64,000 nt of DNA from Thuidium tamariscinum (lineage: Eukaryota; Streptophyta; Bryopsida; Hypnales; Thuidiaceae). Location of the stretch: positions 40,825,682 to 40,889,681 of the forward strand of contig OX344749.2 of assembly GCA_947034885.2 (NCBI GenBank), read 5' to 3'. Below the pieces are notes generated by a model. It worked only from the letters and a program-made list of their open reading frames with translations. It searched no databases and was not told the origin of the DNA. Of this stretch, positions 34,251-46,003 are shown piece by piece. How positions within the stretch are numbered: position 1 is the first letter of the stretch; the number at the start of each line of letters is the position of its first letter. A program made the position numbers and the translations under genes.

Positions 34251-35740
34251 TTATTTGATTTCAAGAGCCGATTTTGTTTCTATTTTAGGGTTATTATTAA
34301 TGGTTGGTGGGAGTAGTGGTGCAGAATAACTTTTCATTTGTGGAACTGGGTACATTCCATCTTGGGTAGCATGATTAGGATGGATGTATGGATTTAGATG
34401 TGTATTAGGGTTAACGGTGCCCAATTGATCTTCACTAATTCGAGCTTCTTCATACCGTTTGGCATATCGTAAAGCAATATTTAAAGTCTCCGGATTTCTT
34501 TCTTTTATGGCAATTTTGAATTCAGGTGGATATAATCCACCTACAAAAATACTAGTCAAATATGGATCCGGCATTCTATGGTCATGCCAACGTTGTAATA
34601 ATATTCCATCCGGCCATAGTAAGAATCTACACTCTCGCCTGGTGACATTCTAATGGTTCGGAGTTGCTCTTGAATACTTTCTGTAAAAGCTAAAGGGCGA
34701 AATCTGGCCAAGAATGCATCTTTTAAAGCATCCCAATTTGCAAATGGGGAATGGATTTGAAACCATTCTTGAGCAGATCCTACTAAAGTAGCGGGAAAGG
34801 TAGTCAAATAAGTATTTTCCGGTATCATATTAGCTGTACAGACTACCCGAAACCTAGACAAATGGTAGTCTGGATCAGTTCCAGCTTGTCCCCCATATTG
34901 TGGTAAGGGGGTCAAGTTGAGAGGGCGTTGAGCCATTATATCTTCGTCAAGTGGTGGATCTAAAGTATTTATAGTGTCAAAAGTTTCTTCAAATATTTCT
35001 TCATCTACTTCATCATACAAGTCATCTGGTAATTGAAAGTTATTTTCTAGTCTATTTTGTTCAAGACTAAATGGATTCACATTTTCATCAAGATTTAGAT
35101 CTAACGAAATTTGCCCGCTTGAAATTTCTAAGTGAGGGGAGGAAATTGAGCTTCCTCGAGAACTAGAATTTGAAAAATTATCTTCCAAGGTTTCATTTAT
35201 AAGTTGTAGGTAATTTTCCAATCTTCCTGTAATATTAAGGTTATGTTGGTTCCAAGATCCTACCAATTGCTCATTAAAGTCTAGTGGAGACTCAGTAACA
35301 AATTCAAAATCAAGGACTTTTGGTTGTGAAAAGAGGTAATCAATAGGGGAAATAGCCTTAGGTGGATTTTCAGATGATTCTCCTTCTTCAATAATTGTTG
35401 TAGACAAAGGCGACCCTTTTTGATTTTGTACTTCTTTTAATTCCTCTTCCTTATATTTTCGGGCTAATTTATGTAGAAATTTTGGACTTGACGGTGGTCC
35501 TCTTTCAATTTCTCTTACAGCCCGTAATGAATCATGTAATGTAGATTGAATATCTATTCCATGCAATATTTCTGAAGAATTGACTTCCTCAGAAGTATCA
35601 GTGGGACTTGGTGGTAATTCCGGCGGTTCCTGACAAGAGGGTATTTGAGATCGTTTACTTTCTCTAGTTCTTAACCTTTCTGCTCTTTGCAATTTTTGGA
35701 TAGCCTCTTTTAATAGCCGATCATGTGTTTGACCAGACAT
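34251..35740 (-). CDS. gag: Ty3/Gypsy gag, broken by one -1 frameshift
   Basis: Gag starts at ATG 35740 (MSGQTHDRLLKEA). A long acidic, low-complexity N-terminal part leads to the retrotransposon gag capsid domain, with WFQIHSPFANWDALKDAF, LARFRPL and SPGESVDSYYGRMEYYYN. In the first frame it stops at 34556. Sequence that clearly continues the capsid domain (PDPYLTSIFVGGLYPPEF) is open in the -1 frame from about 34600 to 34251. The zinc knuckles lie in the pol frame. No classical slippery heptamer is visible at the gag break, so a one-base indel mutation is more likely than programmed shifting. The gag-to-pol junction at 34251-34245 also needs -1. Gag forms the virus-like particle. Confidence 0.85.
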
Positions 35741-35952
35741 TTAGAGGGGCCATAGATTACAAAATTGTCAAAAACTTTTAAGCTATAATTCTACAAAAGA
35801 ACCTAGGGAAGCACTGGGGTTCATTTATCTCCTTGTGAGAGGTAACTGAATCCCAGTATCCCCTAAGCCGACGATCTCTCCTTACTATGGGTTATTATAT
35901 GGGTCTGAATGAGTAGACAATCGATATGGGATATAGTCGACAGACTTCCCTT

Positions 35953-36447
35953 TCAGGGGCAAATGAGGCTAAAGGAGGGTCCGTTTAGACTTAGCTTTTC
36001 TCTGCACATAAATTGAGGGATAAGGGGTGTCGATGCTGGATTAATTGGGCCATAGGTAAAGACATAGAGTTTTCTATGTATCTTCCTACCAGTCCATCCA
36101 ATATAATTCCTAGGTATTTGACCTTTTGTTCTTTGCTTTACGATTCCATATTGCCAAATTAAATAATGTAATGAAAAATCTAAAAGCAATTGGCCATTTG
36201 CCACTAAAAATCCTTGTCTACGTTCAATTCTTTCCCAAATTTTACTAAATATTATTCGTTTAATATCCACTGGTAATTGATTAATTCTCTCTTTCAAATT
36301 TTTATCATTTAAATATTTTCCACATAAATAAAATCCTTGGCCAAAATAGGCATTTCTATATAACCTATATAGTGCTGAAAATAAACATGGGCCTGAATAA
36401 TAATTGTCAACTATCTCTGGGCTTTCCCATGGAAATAAAAATTTCAT
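35953..36447 (-). CDS. Extra ORF between the zinc-knuckle ORF and gag; unknown function
   Basis: This 164-codon ORF starts at a true ATG (MKFLFPWESPEIVDNYYSG). It is rich in aromatic residues and Arg/Lys, with an Ile/Leu-rich amphipathic middle and no recognisable motif. It shares frame and strand with the preceding 179-codon ORF, separated by ~30 bp. Long open frames are unlikely by chance in this AT-rich sequence. Extra ORFs upstream of gag are known in the Tat/Ogre branch, but I do not recognise this protein. Confidence 0.6.
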   Translation of the reverse strand: MKFLFPWESPEIVDNYYSGPCLFSALYRLYRNAYFGQGFYLCGKYLNDKNLKERINQLPVDIKRIIFSKIWERIERRQGFLVANGQLLLDFSLHYLIWQYGIVKQRTKGQIPRNYIGWTGRKIHRKLYVFTYGPINPASTPLIPQFMCREKLSLNGPSFSLICP

Positions 36448-36480
36448 TTTGATTCATTTGTAAGAATGCAAAATTAAGAA

Positions 36481-37020
36481 TCAATAGAAATTTGAATTAC
36501 TTCTATAAGGGTTGTTCAGAGATGGGTGAAAATAAATTAAAGTATTAAGTATAGCTCTAATTTTAATCAAATCCTCAAGTCTAGTTGTGGGCTTATTTAA
36601 TTGTGATATTCCTTTAACAATTTCTAGAAATTGAGGATCAAAGGTAACGGAACTTGATGAAGAATCGGGATTAGGGTTAAAAGGAGGAATTTTTCTCCTA
36701 TTATCGTAATCCCTCTTTTTAATACAACTATTTTTAATATGGCCAATATCTCCACAAAAATGACACTTAATTCCTCCTCTATGACGTGATGTTTCAGGAG
36801 GACAATAGGTTCTATTTGTTCTGTAGTTCAAATTCCTAAAACTCGAATCACAATGGTAAAATGGTATGGGATTTGGTTTATAATTTGGTCGGGTAGAAGT
36901 ATCTATGGGTCTATTATAACGAAGTGTGGTAGTGGACTTGTCTAAATGGTTTTCTTTAGGAAAAACATCGGCTAGTATGTCATTTATAATTTCTTGGGTA
37001 ATTTGTGCACATTGCCCCAT
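36481..37020 (-). CDS. Extra ORF upstream of gag with a CCHC zinc knuckle
   Basis: The 179-codon ORF starts at ATG 37020 (MGQCAQITQEI), ~360 bp after the primer-binding site, so it is the first ORF of the genomic RNA. It carries one CCHC knuckle, CHFCGDIGHIKNSC, flanked by Arg/Asn/Pro-rich sequence. This suggests RNA or nucleic-acid binding. It is a separate protein from gag, which has its own knuckles in the pol frame. It could be a duplicated nucleocapsid-like module or a regulator of the element's RNA. Confidence 0.65.
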   Translation of the reverse strand: MGQCAQITQEIINDILADVFPKENHLDKSTTTLRYNRPIDTSTRPNYKPNPIPFYHCDSSFRNLNYRTNRTYCPPETSRHRGGIKCHFCGDIGHIKNSCIKKRDYDNRRKIPPFNPNPDSSSSSVTFDPQFLEIVKGISQLNKPTTRLEDLIKIRAILNTLIYFHPSLNNPYRSNSNFY

Positions 37021-37377
37021 TTTTCCTTAAGATTCAAATCATTCTCATCTCCCAATATCTATCTTTAGAAATTTTTAGAAATTGTTTAAGAATGGTTTGT
37101 CCAAATCTCCCAAATTCTATTAAGTGATAAGTATCACGATCCTTTATGATTTTGAATTAAATTTCAAGGTTTTCTCTACATAGGGACTTCTAAATAAAAT
37201 ACATGTCATTCCATGTGTAGTTTGTAATTCTATCATGGAAGCTACATTTCTTATTTGACTATTTAGGTTTCCTATATTTAATTGGTAATTTATCACCAAA
37301 TGACCTAAAAATTTTAAAGACAAAATTTCACAAAGGAAATTTACTCTACATCTTAGCCACCGATAGCCAGGGCCTTT

Positions 37378-37394
37378 CCCCGGCAGCGGCGCCA
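37378..37394 (-). promoter_or_regulatory. Primer-binding site complementary to tRNA-Asp
   Basis: Four bases inside the 5' LTR, the minus strand reads TGGCGCCGCTGCCGGGG. This is complementary to the 3' end of plant Asp tRNA with one mismatch (known 3' end recalled as CCCCGGCAACGGCGCCA). Asp-tRNA primers are typical of Athila-like elements. Confidence 0.85.
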
Positions 37395-37398
37395 AAAA

Positions 37399-39411
37399 TG
37401 TAGTGTAAACTTTAACTATTCGACAAAACCCAAGGCAAATAGTATACGGGGGTAATTCCACAAGGAAAGGCAAATAAGTCTATCGTATTATGACTAAGGT
37501 CACTTGTTTTACGTTTTGGATACTTATCTAAGTAATTTATGCACTGGTTTTAGGAGTAAATAAACAAACCCCACTCTTATGTCAAATTTCCATAGTCCAT
37601 TACCATATGCTATTTATATAAGACTCAATGAATGCAGTCACAGTCCTGCCTAGTAGTTGGCTCGTGTCAAATATTCTGGACAATTGGTCCGGGGGATGTC
37701 AAATTGTCTTATGCATGCTCTATCAACTTAGTCAAAATGCCAAGGTATATATTTTAAATACAAATAAACTTTTAGGTAAATACTTCCTTCATTATTTCCA
37801 TTTTCTTTTACCATATGCAGTCTACACCGTTCTATATTATTTAGCCTATTTGCTAAATTAAATGCAAATATCAAATCGGTATTTTACTAACCATTTGTCC
37901 GTATGCAAAGCATGAAAAGATAGAACACTTATCTCTTCAATTTGACCTTTATCTTTTCACCATTGCTCCATCTCCATCTTCAACCTCCAATGTGACTTCC
38001 TTTAATTGGCTTCGGCCGAGTCAAGTGGTCGTACACATGTTCTTTCTCCAAACCATGTCTTTAATTTTGAATTATTAAAGTGATTTATTTGTTATTTGTA
38101 TTTTCTTTGCTATGGCGAATTGGTTTATTACACTCAAATGGTATTCCTTTAATTTTGTGAAATTCCTCACATCTTGAATTGTTCACTTATGATTCTTACT
38201 TTCTTCCCTTCTTAAGAATTTATCATTCTCAGATTTTCAATTAGGCTGAATTTATCTAATTTCAATAATTACTTCTTATAATTAAATAAATTCGATTTGA
38301 GAATTTAATAATTAATTACTAACATTAATTTAATGAATTTTACTGAAGTCAATTAGAAATTGTTTGATAACGAATTGTCCAAGCAATTCGACTTAAACAA
38401 TTTCTCTTTCAAGCTATTCTCCCAATTTATATATTCACAAAATTTAATAATGGCTGAATATTAATATTTGAATTATAATAACTGAATTTAATTATATTAT
38501 TAAAGTGTTAATTTCAGATTGCACACCATGAAAAACTTGAATATTAGCCATGTTACGAATTCACAAAATTACGAATTGGGACTCAGTCAATTAGATCAAC
38601 AACCAGGGATATCATCCCAGTCGATTAGACCATTAACTCACACATATACAATTTCAGCCAAGTACATTCACAGACTCAAATTGACTTAAACAATTAACAC
38701 TGAATTAAGCAATTAGACATCCATACAGTTGCATGCTTAAGACCTCCAAAAATCCACAATGAACTCACAATTTACAAGGCAACTAAGCATACATGCACTT
38801 GGGATAACCTCCCATCAATTAGACAACAATCTGAGATATCCTCTCAAACAATTTGACATACCAATTAGACATTACACATCAAAGTAATTCACAATACCCA
38901 AATTGACAGATTCCAATCACAATTTAGTTTAAGAACAAACTCAACACAAACACAAATAAAGCACACACAAATTGATAGGATAACCTCCTAATCAATTCAC
39001 AAACAATTAGACTCACAAGAAATTCACAACACTCACTACCCGTGAGGTTGGAATGCAAAGACAAATTGCAAAATTATACTATATTGATAATATTGGCAAA
39101 GTACAAAAGCATGAGAAAAATTAGACAACCGAGAGAGTGAGTGAATGAATTGGAGTTGCCTCCTTGTCATATAGTCCACAAAATTTAGAAGAGAAAGATT
39201 GGGAAACATGCCCTTTCAATTCTCAACTTCTAACTACCCATTTGACTTGCCTTTTAATCTAAGTCTACTAACCCATTGAAATTCTCAATTAAACTTTCAC
39301 ACAAGATTAATGCCATTTTGTCACACTATCATGGGAAATAGACTAATTCTGAATACTATTTACCTTAACTAAGTCAAATAAGCAAAAATGTTTTCAAAAT
39401 GTGAGTCTACA
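37399..39411 (-). repeat. 5' LTR of the giant Ty3 element, 2013 bp
   Basis: It is the twin of 21678-23690, with TG..CA ends. Its right neighbour is the target duplication ATAAG at 39412-39416. On the minus strand it should carry the promoter for the element's transcript; I could not single out the TATA box among many AT-rich stretches. Confidence 0.98.
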
Positions 39412-39569
39412 ATAAGTGATATTGTTGTATTTTTCTTTCCTATATGATCTCTAACACATCTAGTTTGAATTTATATAGTTATAATTTTTTTTAAATATAA
39501 CATATTAAATTGTTAGCTTTTTAGTCAATTTAGAGCAAATTCCTAGAAGCTCAAAAAAAGCCATTGGCC

Positions 39570-39850
39570 TTTAGGCGTGCATGATGTTAAATCCTACCAT
39601 CAAAGGTGGACCCAATAGGATAATTTTGGATTTTCCCTAGGATTTTCCGGGATAAAAGTGAAAAAAATCCCTATTTGGTGTAGTTTCTAGGATATGGTCT
39701 AGATCTCTCCAAGCTAATTTAGGATCTACGATTGCAAAAAAAGAATTTTAAATTTGCAAAGAAAATTATTTGCAAAAAATAAAAATTCCACCATTTTTTT
39801 CCATGTATGTTAGGCCTACCTTCAATAGTGGGATTTAACGTCCTCCTTTA
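39570..39850. mobile_element. Possible MITE with degenerate inverted ends
   Basis: The left stretch GATGTTAAATCCTACCATCA is matched imperfectly by the complement of TAGTGGGATTTAACGTC at 39827-39842. The interior is AT-rich and non-coding. About 80 % identity between ends and unclear target duplication make this a moderate to weak call. Confidence 0.35.
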
Positions 39851-40537
39851 GGTGTTAAGGGCTAGCTTCCACGTGAGTTGGGCCAATGGAATAGGCACTA
39901 TTAGATAAACTCTTCCTCAACTGTTGCTCTTGGAAGAATGTTTAGGTTGAGCACCAATGAGCCCTTCATTGGCTGATGTAGATGGCTAAAGGTTCTAAGT
40001 TCCACCGACCAATTGGTTGCCTCTTGACCTGTAATGAGAGGTCACGATTCTTCTATATGACCTCTTGAAGAAAGTCATTTGACTGTTGAACCAGATTTTT
40101 CCCTAGTAAAAGTCTGCAGTCTCTTGCTGAAATTGTGTTGCAAGTAATAAAGTGTTGCACCCCCTCACCTATGGTACGACAAGTTTCAAAGTATTGGTGG
40201 AGTCTGCATGTGAAGATTACCAATTGTGGGTACCACCCAAATAAAGTAGGGGGCTGTAAAATTGACCTTTTATCAGCTGATTTTCATTTTGAGGAAGCTA
40301 AACTCCTTAAAACAATTTTTAGTAAATTTTTGTGGTAAGAAAAATGGAATTGGCATCTAACCCAAGTCGTTTCATATTTTTTGGACCTTCATGGAATTAG
40401 TTATGAATTTTTGAAGTTGAAAACATGGTGGTTTCTAAAAGCGACCCCCTCCTGAAATGTACACTTTTAGTACATGTTAGAGGCAAAATCTATTAGATCG
40501 CTTTTAGAGACAGGGTTGCAATTACAGCCCCCTACCT

Positions 40538-40813
40538 TAAGGTAGATCACCGAAAATGGCACCTGACCTTAAAGTGCCATCTACACTATGCATACATTTC
40601 CAAAATCAATCATGTACCCAAGCTATAGATGGCCATTTCAGAAACAAACTTTGACCGTTAATAACTTTTGCATACGGTATCCAAATCCTATATTCCTTGG
40701 TACGTTGGAACATGTTTTCACTCGCCAACAAGACTATATAAAAATCTGAATAGCATGATGACAGGAACTAGGCACAGTAAGAATAAGTGGCCATTTTAGG
40801 TGTACCCACCTTA
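40538..40813. mobile_element. TA-flanked MITE, copy 1 (272-bp body)
   Basis: The body 40540-40811 ends in AGGTAGATCACC and GGTGTACCCACCT and is flanked by TA on both sides. It is clearly related end to end to 47618-47895; shared phrases are AAAGTGCCATCTA, TATCCAAATCC/TGC and AAGACTATAT. TA duplication points to the Tc1/mariner (Stowaway) class. The left end has drifted from the family consensus. Confidence 0.8.
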
Positions 40814-41558
40814 TACCTTTATTGCCCGACTCACATGGATAAGTTAGTTCGTTTGAAAGCTTTTCTTTCTCGTGTCAAGAAAACACACTTTTTCTTTCTC
40901 TTTCCTGATAACTTATACTCCGTATTTATCAAGAGATTTGGATCTCTGAGCAACCGAAAGTTCCTCCCGGTCTGCCACGTGTTTGGCAGTCATGGACTCG
41001 TCAACCCTTGACAAATTGCAGCTTAGATTCCTGGATCTACGGTTCCTTAGAATAATGCAGCTGCAGAGGAGTGCAGTACCGGTAAGTTCATAACCATAGA
41101 AAGTCGGACCAAGAGCCAGGTGAGACTAAGAAAAAAATAAAATTGGGCCAACTTGTTCTGAGCCCACCCCTTTGGTATTATAAAACTCCTGCTGGATTGT
41201 GCTGCACTGAAGAATCTGTTTAGAGACTGTTTGTCAACAAAAAGCAGATCACATTCAGAACAAGCAGGCTTTGTCCTTACTGGACTGTAGAACATGGGCT
41301 TGCTTTCAAAAATAAGAAACAGTCCATGGTTTCGAAGGTAGCTGCACCTAAAATCACACAAATAAGCAATTCAAGAGAGTTCTCATTCTTATATTGGAAC
41401 TTCTTATGTGGGGTAGTGTTGATAGTCAAAAAGGGATTCTAGATTCTCTTAGATTGCATTTTGGGGACACCATACAAATAAACTGTGAATTTTTAGAGTG
41501 CTAAAAACAGGTGTTTCTAAAATCAATAGTAGACTCTCATGAATAGTAGAAGTAGAGT
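40814..41558. other. Intergenic DNA with weak exon-like pieces
   Basis: A short plus-strand frame from an ATG near 40993 (MDSSTLDKLQLRF) ends at a good donor-like CCG|GTAAGT at ~41081, and a minus-strand frame (41047-41361) begins after an acceptor-like TTTTAG. Neither encodes anything I recognise, and they oppose each other, so no gene is called. Confidence 0.25.
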
Positions 41559-42484
41559 TTAACCCCTAAAGGATTGAGGCATTTTCTCGCTTGAAAACCA
41601 CTCAAAATTGCCATGTTTGATACTTCTTCCCAAAAAAACAAAAGAAAACAGTTTTCTTAAAATTTAACTGTAGGATCTTGTAAATTACTTGTTTGAAATC
41701 GTGTGATAAAAATTTCATGAAGTTTGATTGTACGGATTGGAAGATATTAGCATTCAAAGTCGAAAAAAAAAGTTTTTTTGAACTCTAACTTGCAATTTCA
41801 GATGACTTTGACTGCCATTTGTTAAATTGTTTTGCACTATGGACCATGAAGTTAAATTTTTTTATGTTGAACATTTGAGTTGAGAATTAGGGGAATTTTA
41901 AAAAAAAAATACTTGATTTTCATTCATTAAAATTTTTAAGTAGAAATAGGTCCAAGATTGAACAAAACACTAAGTTGTTAATAACTTTAAGATGTAATTG
42001 AAAAACCATTATCCCAAAGGTGAGCTTGTTCTTGCAAACATCCTAAACCCTATCAAAAAGAAAATTTGAAAAATTTGAAAAATTGCATTCAAAAATGAAT
42101 TCTATAAGTTATTTTTTGAAGAAGGTGCCTAGATTGCCTGAAATACAAGATTGTCCGTAACTTTCTCATTATTTGTCCAAATAAAATGAACCAAAGCTTT
42201 AGATGTAGAACAAAACATAATCTTTGAGAAAATTTTTAAAAGAATTCTTTTTGTGTTTGCTTTTTTCTGCCTGGAAAATTGCTTTTTGGACTTAGAATGG
42301 CATAACTTTTGCTTCCAAGCCTAGTTCCAAGCACCAATTGAAATAAAAATTATATTTTTGGAAAGCTAGCCTGATTTCCTATCTTTAAAAAAAGTTTCAA
42401 AAAATCATAGCAAAAATTCAGGTCACACAAGCCTGCCCGAAATTCCAAGTGTCCCCCGAGGGGACTTTAGTCCTTTAGGGTTAA
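41559..42484. mobile_element. Non-autonomous TTAA-flanked element (piggyBac-like), 926 bp
   Basis: The left end is TTAACCCCTAAAG and the right end is CTTTAGGGTTAA (one G fewer). The interior is related to 9341-10817 and to sequence after 46281 (GGATCTTGT, then a TTTGATTGTACGGAT-like block). It has no ORF. TTAA duplication and CCC-starting ends fit the piggyBac superfamily. Confidence 0.6.
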
Positions 42485-45400
42485 GGAAGAGTCCATAGTC
42501 TGCAATTTCAAAATTGTATGCAATTTTAGATGTAATTATTTTGATAGAAAATTGTAGGATTACCATGGATTTATTTTGACATAGATAGAGTCACCACCAA
42601 GTACCAACAATTAGCATTTGGGAATTCTTTTTTTGTTCTACAAGCAAATTTTCTTTAGTAGCCATATTGGATGGGATTTCAAGTCATTAGTTTAGTATTT
42701 TTTTCTATTTTTATTCAAAAATAGAAATTTTATTGATCTTTTCACCAATTTTTGCCAATGTTTTGATATTGTGGCTAGTTTTTTCCCCCAATTCTACTAG
42801 TTTTCTTTGAACTAGTCGCCAATTAAACCCAAACATAGTAAAGTTCATTTTTATAGTATTTTTTTTCCCTTATCATTTTGGAGAAGTAGCCAATTGTTCT
42901 TCAATATTGATAGGATACTTGGGGTGATATTTGTAACTAAACTAAATGGAACCTAAGTAAATTTTCATTGTTGGTTTTGAAATATGATAGAAATTTGGCT
43001 ACTTAGACTAAAAAAAGTAAAATATTCATTGCAAAAAATAGCCTATGCCTTTTGGATGTAGCCAAATGGCAAAATATTATGTATAAAAACATTGCCTTTC
43101 AAAAGATTAGGCATATCTAGTGCAAGAATTCAAAGGACAAATCTACCTTTTGTATGAAAGTCTAATAAAAAAAATCTTTGGTACAGAGGGATTGCTAAAT
43201 TACGAGCCCTTCATTTTTTACATGCATGTGATGAAGATATAGGGATTTTGAAAATTCAAGTAATGAAATACACAAATTTGTTGTAAAAAAACATGTATAG
43301 TAAAATTTCATTAAATTCTATAAAACATACTTCAAATGTATAAGTTCTCATCTAATTCAACTAAACACATTGATTTGTCCTAGCAGTATGTGTTCTACTA
43401 ATTTAACCGGTTATACCATAATTTTTAAGTTAGATCAAGATTAAAAAAACAAAACACTATATTATATTGATTCCACCAAAATAAAATTTTGTGGTAAGAC
43501 TGGTTTTTTTAGGTGTCACTAATTTCCCCCCTCAGTAGACACTAATAGAATAAATTAGTACACTATGTGCATGGTGTTTCATCTCATTCTACATATCAAA
43601 AGACCTTAGACCAATTTATAACCTCAATTTCCTTTCCACACAAATACATCTTCATTAGTACTTTCAAAGTTCATTATACCATCTATTGTTCACTTTTTTT
43701 TTTTTATCAAATTTTGTCTAAAAAAGATACATTCACAAGCTATGCTTAGGTAGGCTAAGGTGGTCAAACAGCCCAACCAAAGAATCTCAAGGACAAACTT
43801 CTATGTACAAAAATCAAACAAATTTTGTAGGAAAGTAAAAAAAAATTAGAGTTATACATGGAAGTGTGCAATATTGACAAGAAAAAAAAATTGGAATTGT
43901 TGGTTGACAAAATTGAAGACATAGGTCTTTAGAAAATGGGAGAGATAACTTTCCAACCTTAAAGAAATTAATTGGATATTAGGCTTAAATTTTTTTGGTT
44001 GCTTTTAGTTTGGCAACAAGATGAAACTATTGTTGAAATGTAATTTATTCCTACTCACTTAGATGTATAAACATCATAAAAATTGGAAAAAGCAATATCA
44101 TTTTGAAAAGTTTTGAACTTGTTTAGATTCCAACTTTCTAATTCTAACCTTATGTGGAGTTTGTTCTTAAGCTTGCTTGACCTTGAAACCATTTCCTAAT
44201 ATTTGTTGTTGGCATACATACCAAGTGGCCTATCTTAGTAGAGTAGTAGCCAATTTCAATATCCAATCTAATACTTGTTTAAATATTCTTCCTATTACTT
44301 GCCAAAATTTTCATCTTCCACTTTCAAACCTACCCTTCATTTGCAAATTTAAATTATTTTTAGCCCTTCTCGACAAAAAGATTAATTTTTTGCCTTTTTT
44401 TTGAAGTACTCCATAATCTCCTTCTTCATTTAAAGCTATTTTGCAAGTTAAAGGGCACTACAACCTTCAAAATCCAACACCAAATATATCCATTTTCAAC
44501 TTGCACCTACACCCACCTTCATATGCCAATGGAATATATTCTAGATAATTAATCTGTATTACATACATGAGGAATTCTTAACTCTCAAAATCCTATGAGT
44601 TCCTTTAGGGGACTCTTGAAGGTTGAGACAAGTTTTTATGATCTGAACTTCTGGCAAGATTTTTTGATAAAAAAAATTGAGATGGAAAAATTGATTGACT
44701 TTCTAAGAATTTTACTTTAAGTAGTGACTATCTATTCAAAAGATGGCACCAGCTCCTAGTTTGCCATTAGTCCCCCCCCCTCTCAAAATTTATAGGCCAT
44801 CAATTTAAAAAAAAGGATTCCCCTCTTAAATGCCATCGATTTCTCAAAAAATCACAAGCCATTGATATTTGTGAGATTTAATTTGATCCATCCAAATACG
44901 AATTTAGAATACAAATACAAATATTGTATGAATATAAAATATGAGTATGGTACCAAATATAAATATTGATATAAATAGTAAATAGTAAATACATGTATAA
45001 ATATAGAAATAGGAGGAAATATGAATACGGTGTCGTGTAGTAAATTTGTTCACTATGTAGAATTTTATGTTTATTGTTGAAGTAGAGGATTTTTTGGAGA
45101 GTCTAATCCATCCATATGGAGTGGACTCTATCTTTTTTACCTCTATTAAACAATTATTTAGCATTAATTTGATTTTTTTAATATTTAAAGTCATTTTAGG
45201 GTTTTAGTATTAGTTTAAAGTTGTTTAAAAGAAAGGTGAAGTTTGTTTTACCTTTCGTTTAGGTTTTTTTTAAAAGGACTAGAAGTTCATGTAGGAGATA
45301 AGGATAGGGTTAGGGGGGAGAAAAGTAAAGACTAATAGTTGAAGTCAAGTCCATGTGGCTTTATAGTGGTCAAACTCCACTTAACTAGGTGGTAGATAAG

Positions 45401-46003
45401 GTGAAAGTGCTCCTTCCTTCTTCCCTTGATATACTTGGGAGAACCGGGACTTTGAGAGGAGGTTTTTTTTGGCATAGTCATTATTATTGCACTTTGTATA
45501 GGGAGTTTTTTTAATGAAAATTTGTAAAATTGTTTATGATATTTTTTGTGACTTCATTTTCCCAAGCCAAACCTAGTCGCAACTAGACCCCCCGTGTGTT
45601 CCCTTAGCGCACTCCTCTCTACCCGACAACGGGATATGGGATCTTGAATTGTCTTGTATTGATTGTCAAATTTGGTTTTATAAAACTAGGTTTTCAAAAT
45701 TACAAGTATAAGGGGAAGAAGGGGAGGAAATTAATTTTTTTAAATCTAAGGAAATGAGGGAGGATTTATTGTTTCTTTTAAAAAAATTTAAAATTTGGAT
45801 GAACTTTGTCTTTTAGGTGGATACCTCTACTTCACTCTCCACCCAAAAGATAGAGGACAAATTTTACTTTAATTAGTGACTAGGAACAAAAGTTATGCAT
45901 CTAAACTAAAAAAAAGTAGTTGAGTGCATGCAAGAACAAAACCACAAAAACCACAAAAATTTGAAATAATAAAAAACTCTCGTAGATTAAATGTTTGTCT
46001 ACT
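42485..46003. other. AT-rich intergenic DNA
   Basis: No gene is recognised. A TTCCTTTAGGGGACT near 44598 resembles the inner end of the TTAA/CCC family. The less AT-rich stretch 45290-45650, ending in CGACAACGGGATATGGGATC, could be a decayed LTR fragment, but no partner or target duplication is visible. Confidence 0.4.

Larger units (their letters stand above)
21678..39411 (-). mobile_element. Giant, very young Ty3/Gypsy LTR retrotransposon (17.7 kb, Athila/Tat-like) with extra ORFs
   Basis: The element reads on the minus strand. It has two 2013-bp LTRs (37399-39411 is the 5' LTR, 21678-23690 the 3' LTR), each TG..CA, flanked by the direct duplication ATAAG (21673-21677 and 39412-39416). Comparing the LTRs by eye I found one difference (A versus G near 21701/37422). 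Order: 5' LTR, Asp-tRNA primer site, 179-codon ORF with a zinc knuckle, 164-codon ORF, gag, pol (zinc knuckles, protease, RT, RNase H, integrase), a purine-tract-like motif, a 2.9 kb spacer, a 925-codon ORF with one stop, a polypurine tract, 3' LTR. The RT motif FLDDF, the phrase FGLCNAPATFQR and the absence of a chromodomain fit the non-chromodomain plant (Athila/Tat) branch. A gag frameshift and an ORF3 stop may make it non-autonomous now. Confidence 0.97.

Noticed and set aside
34545-34620. Programmed -1 frameshift within gag
   Set aside because: No slippery heptamer is visible and the break lies inside the capsid domain, where programmed shifting would make little sense; a mutation is simpler.
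40990-41361. Short exon-like frames with donor and acceptor consensus
   Set aside because: They lie on opposite strands and neither matches a known protein, so a gene is not supported.
45290-45650. Solo LTR
   Set aside because: LTR-like composition only; no matching second copy, TG..CA ends or target duplication could be fixed.
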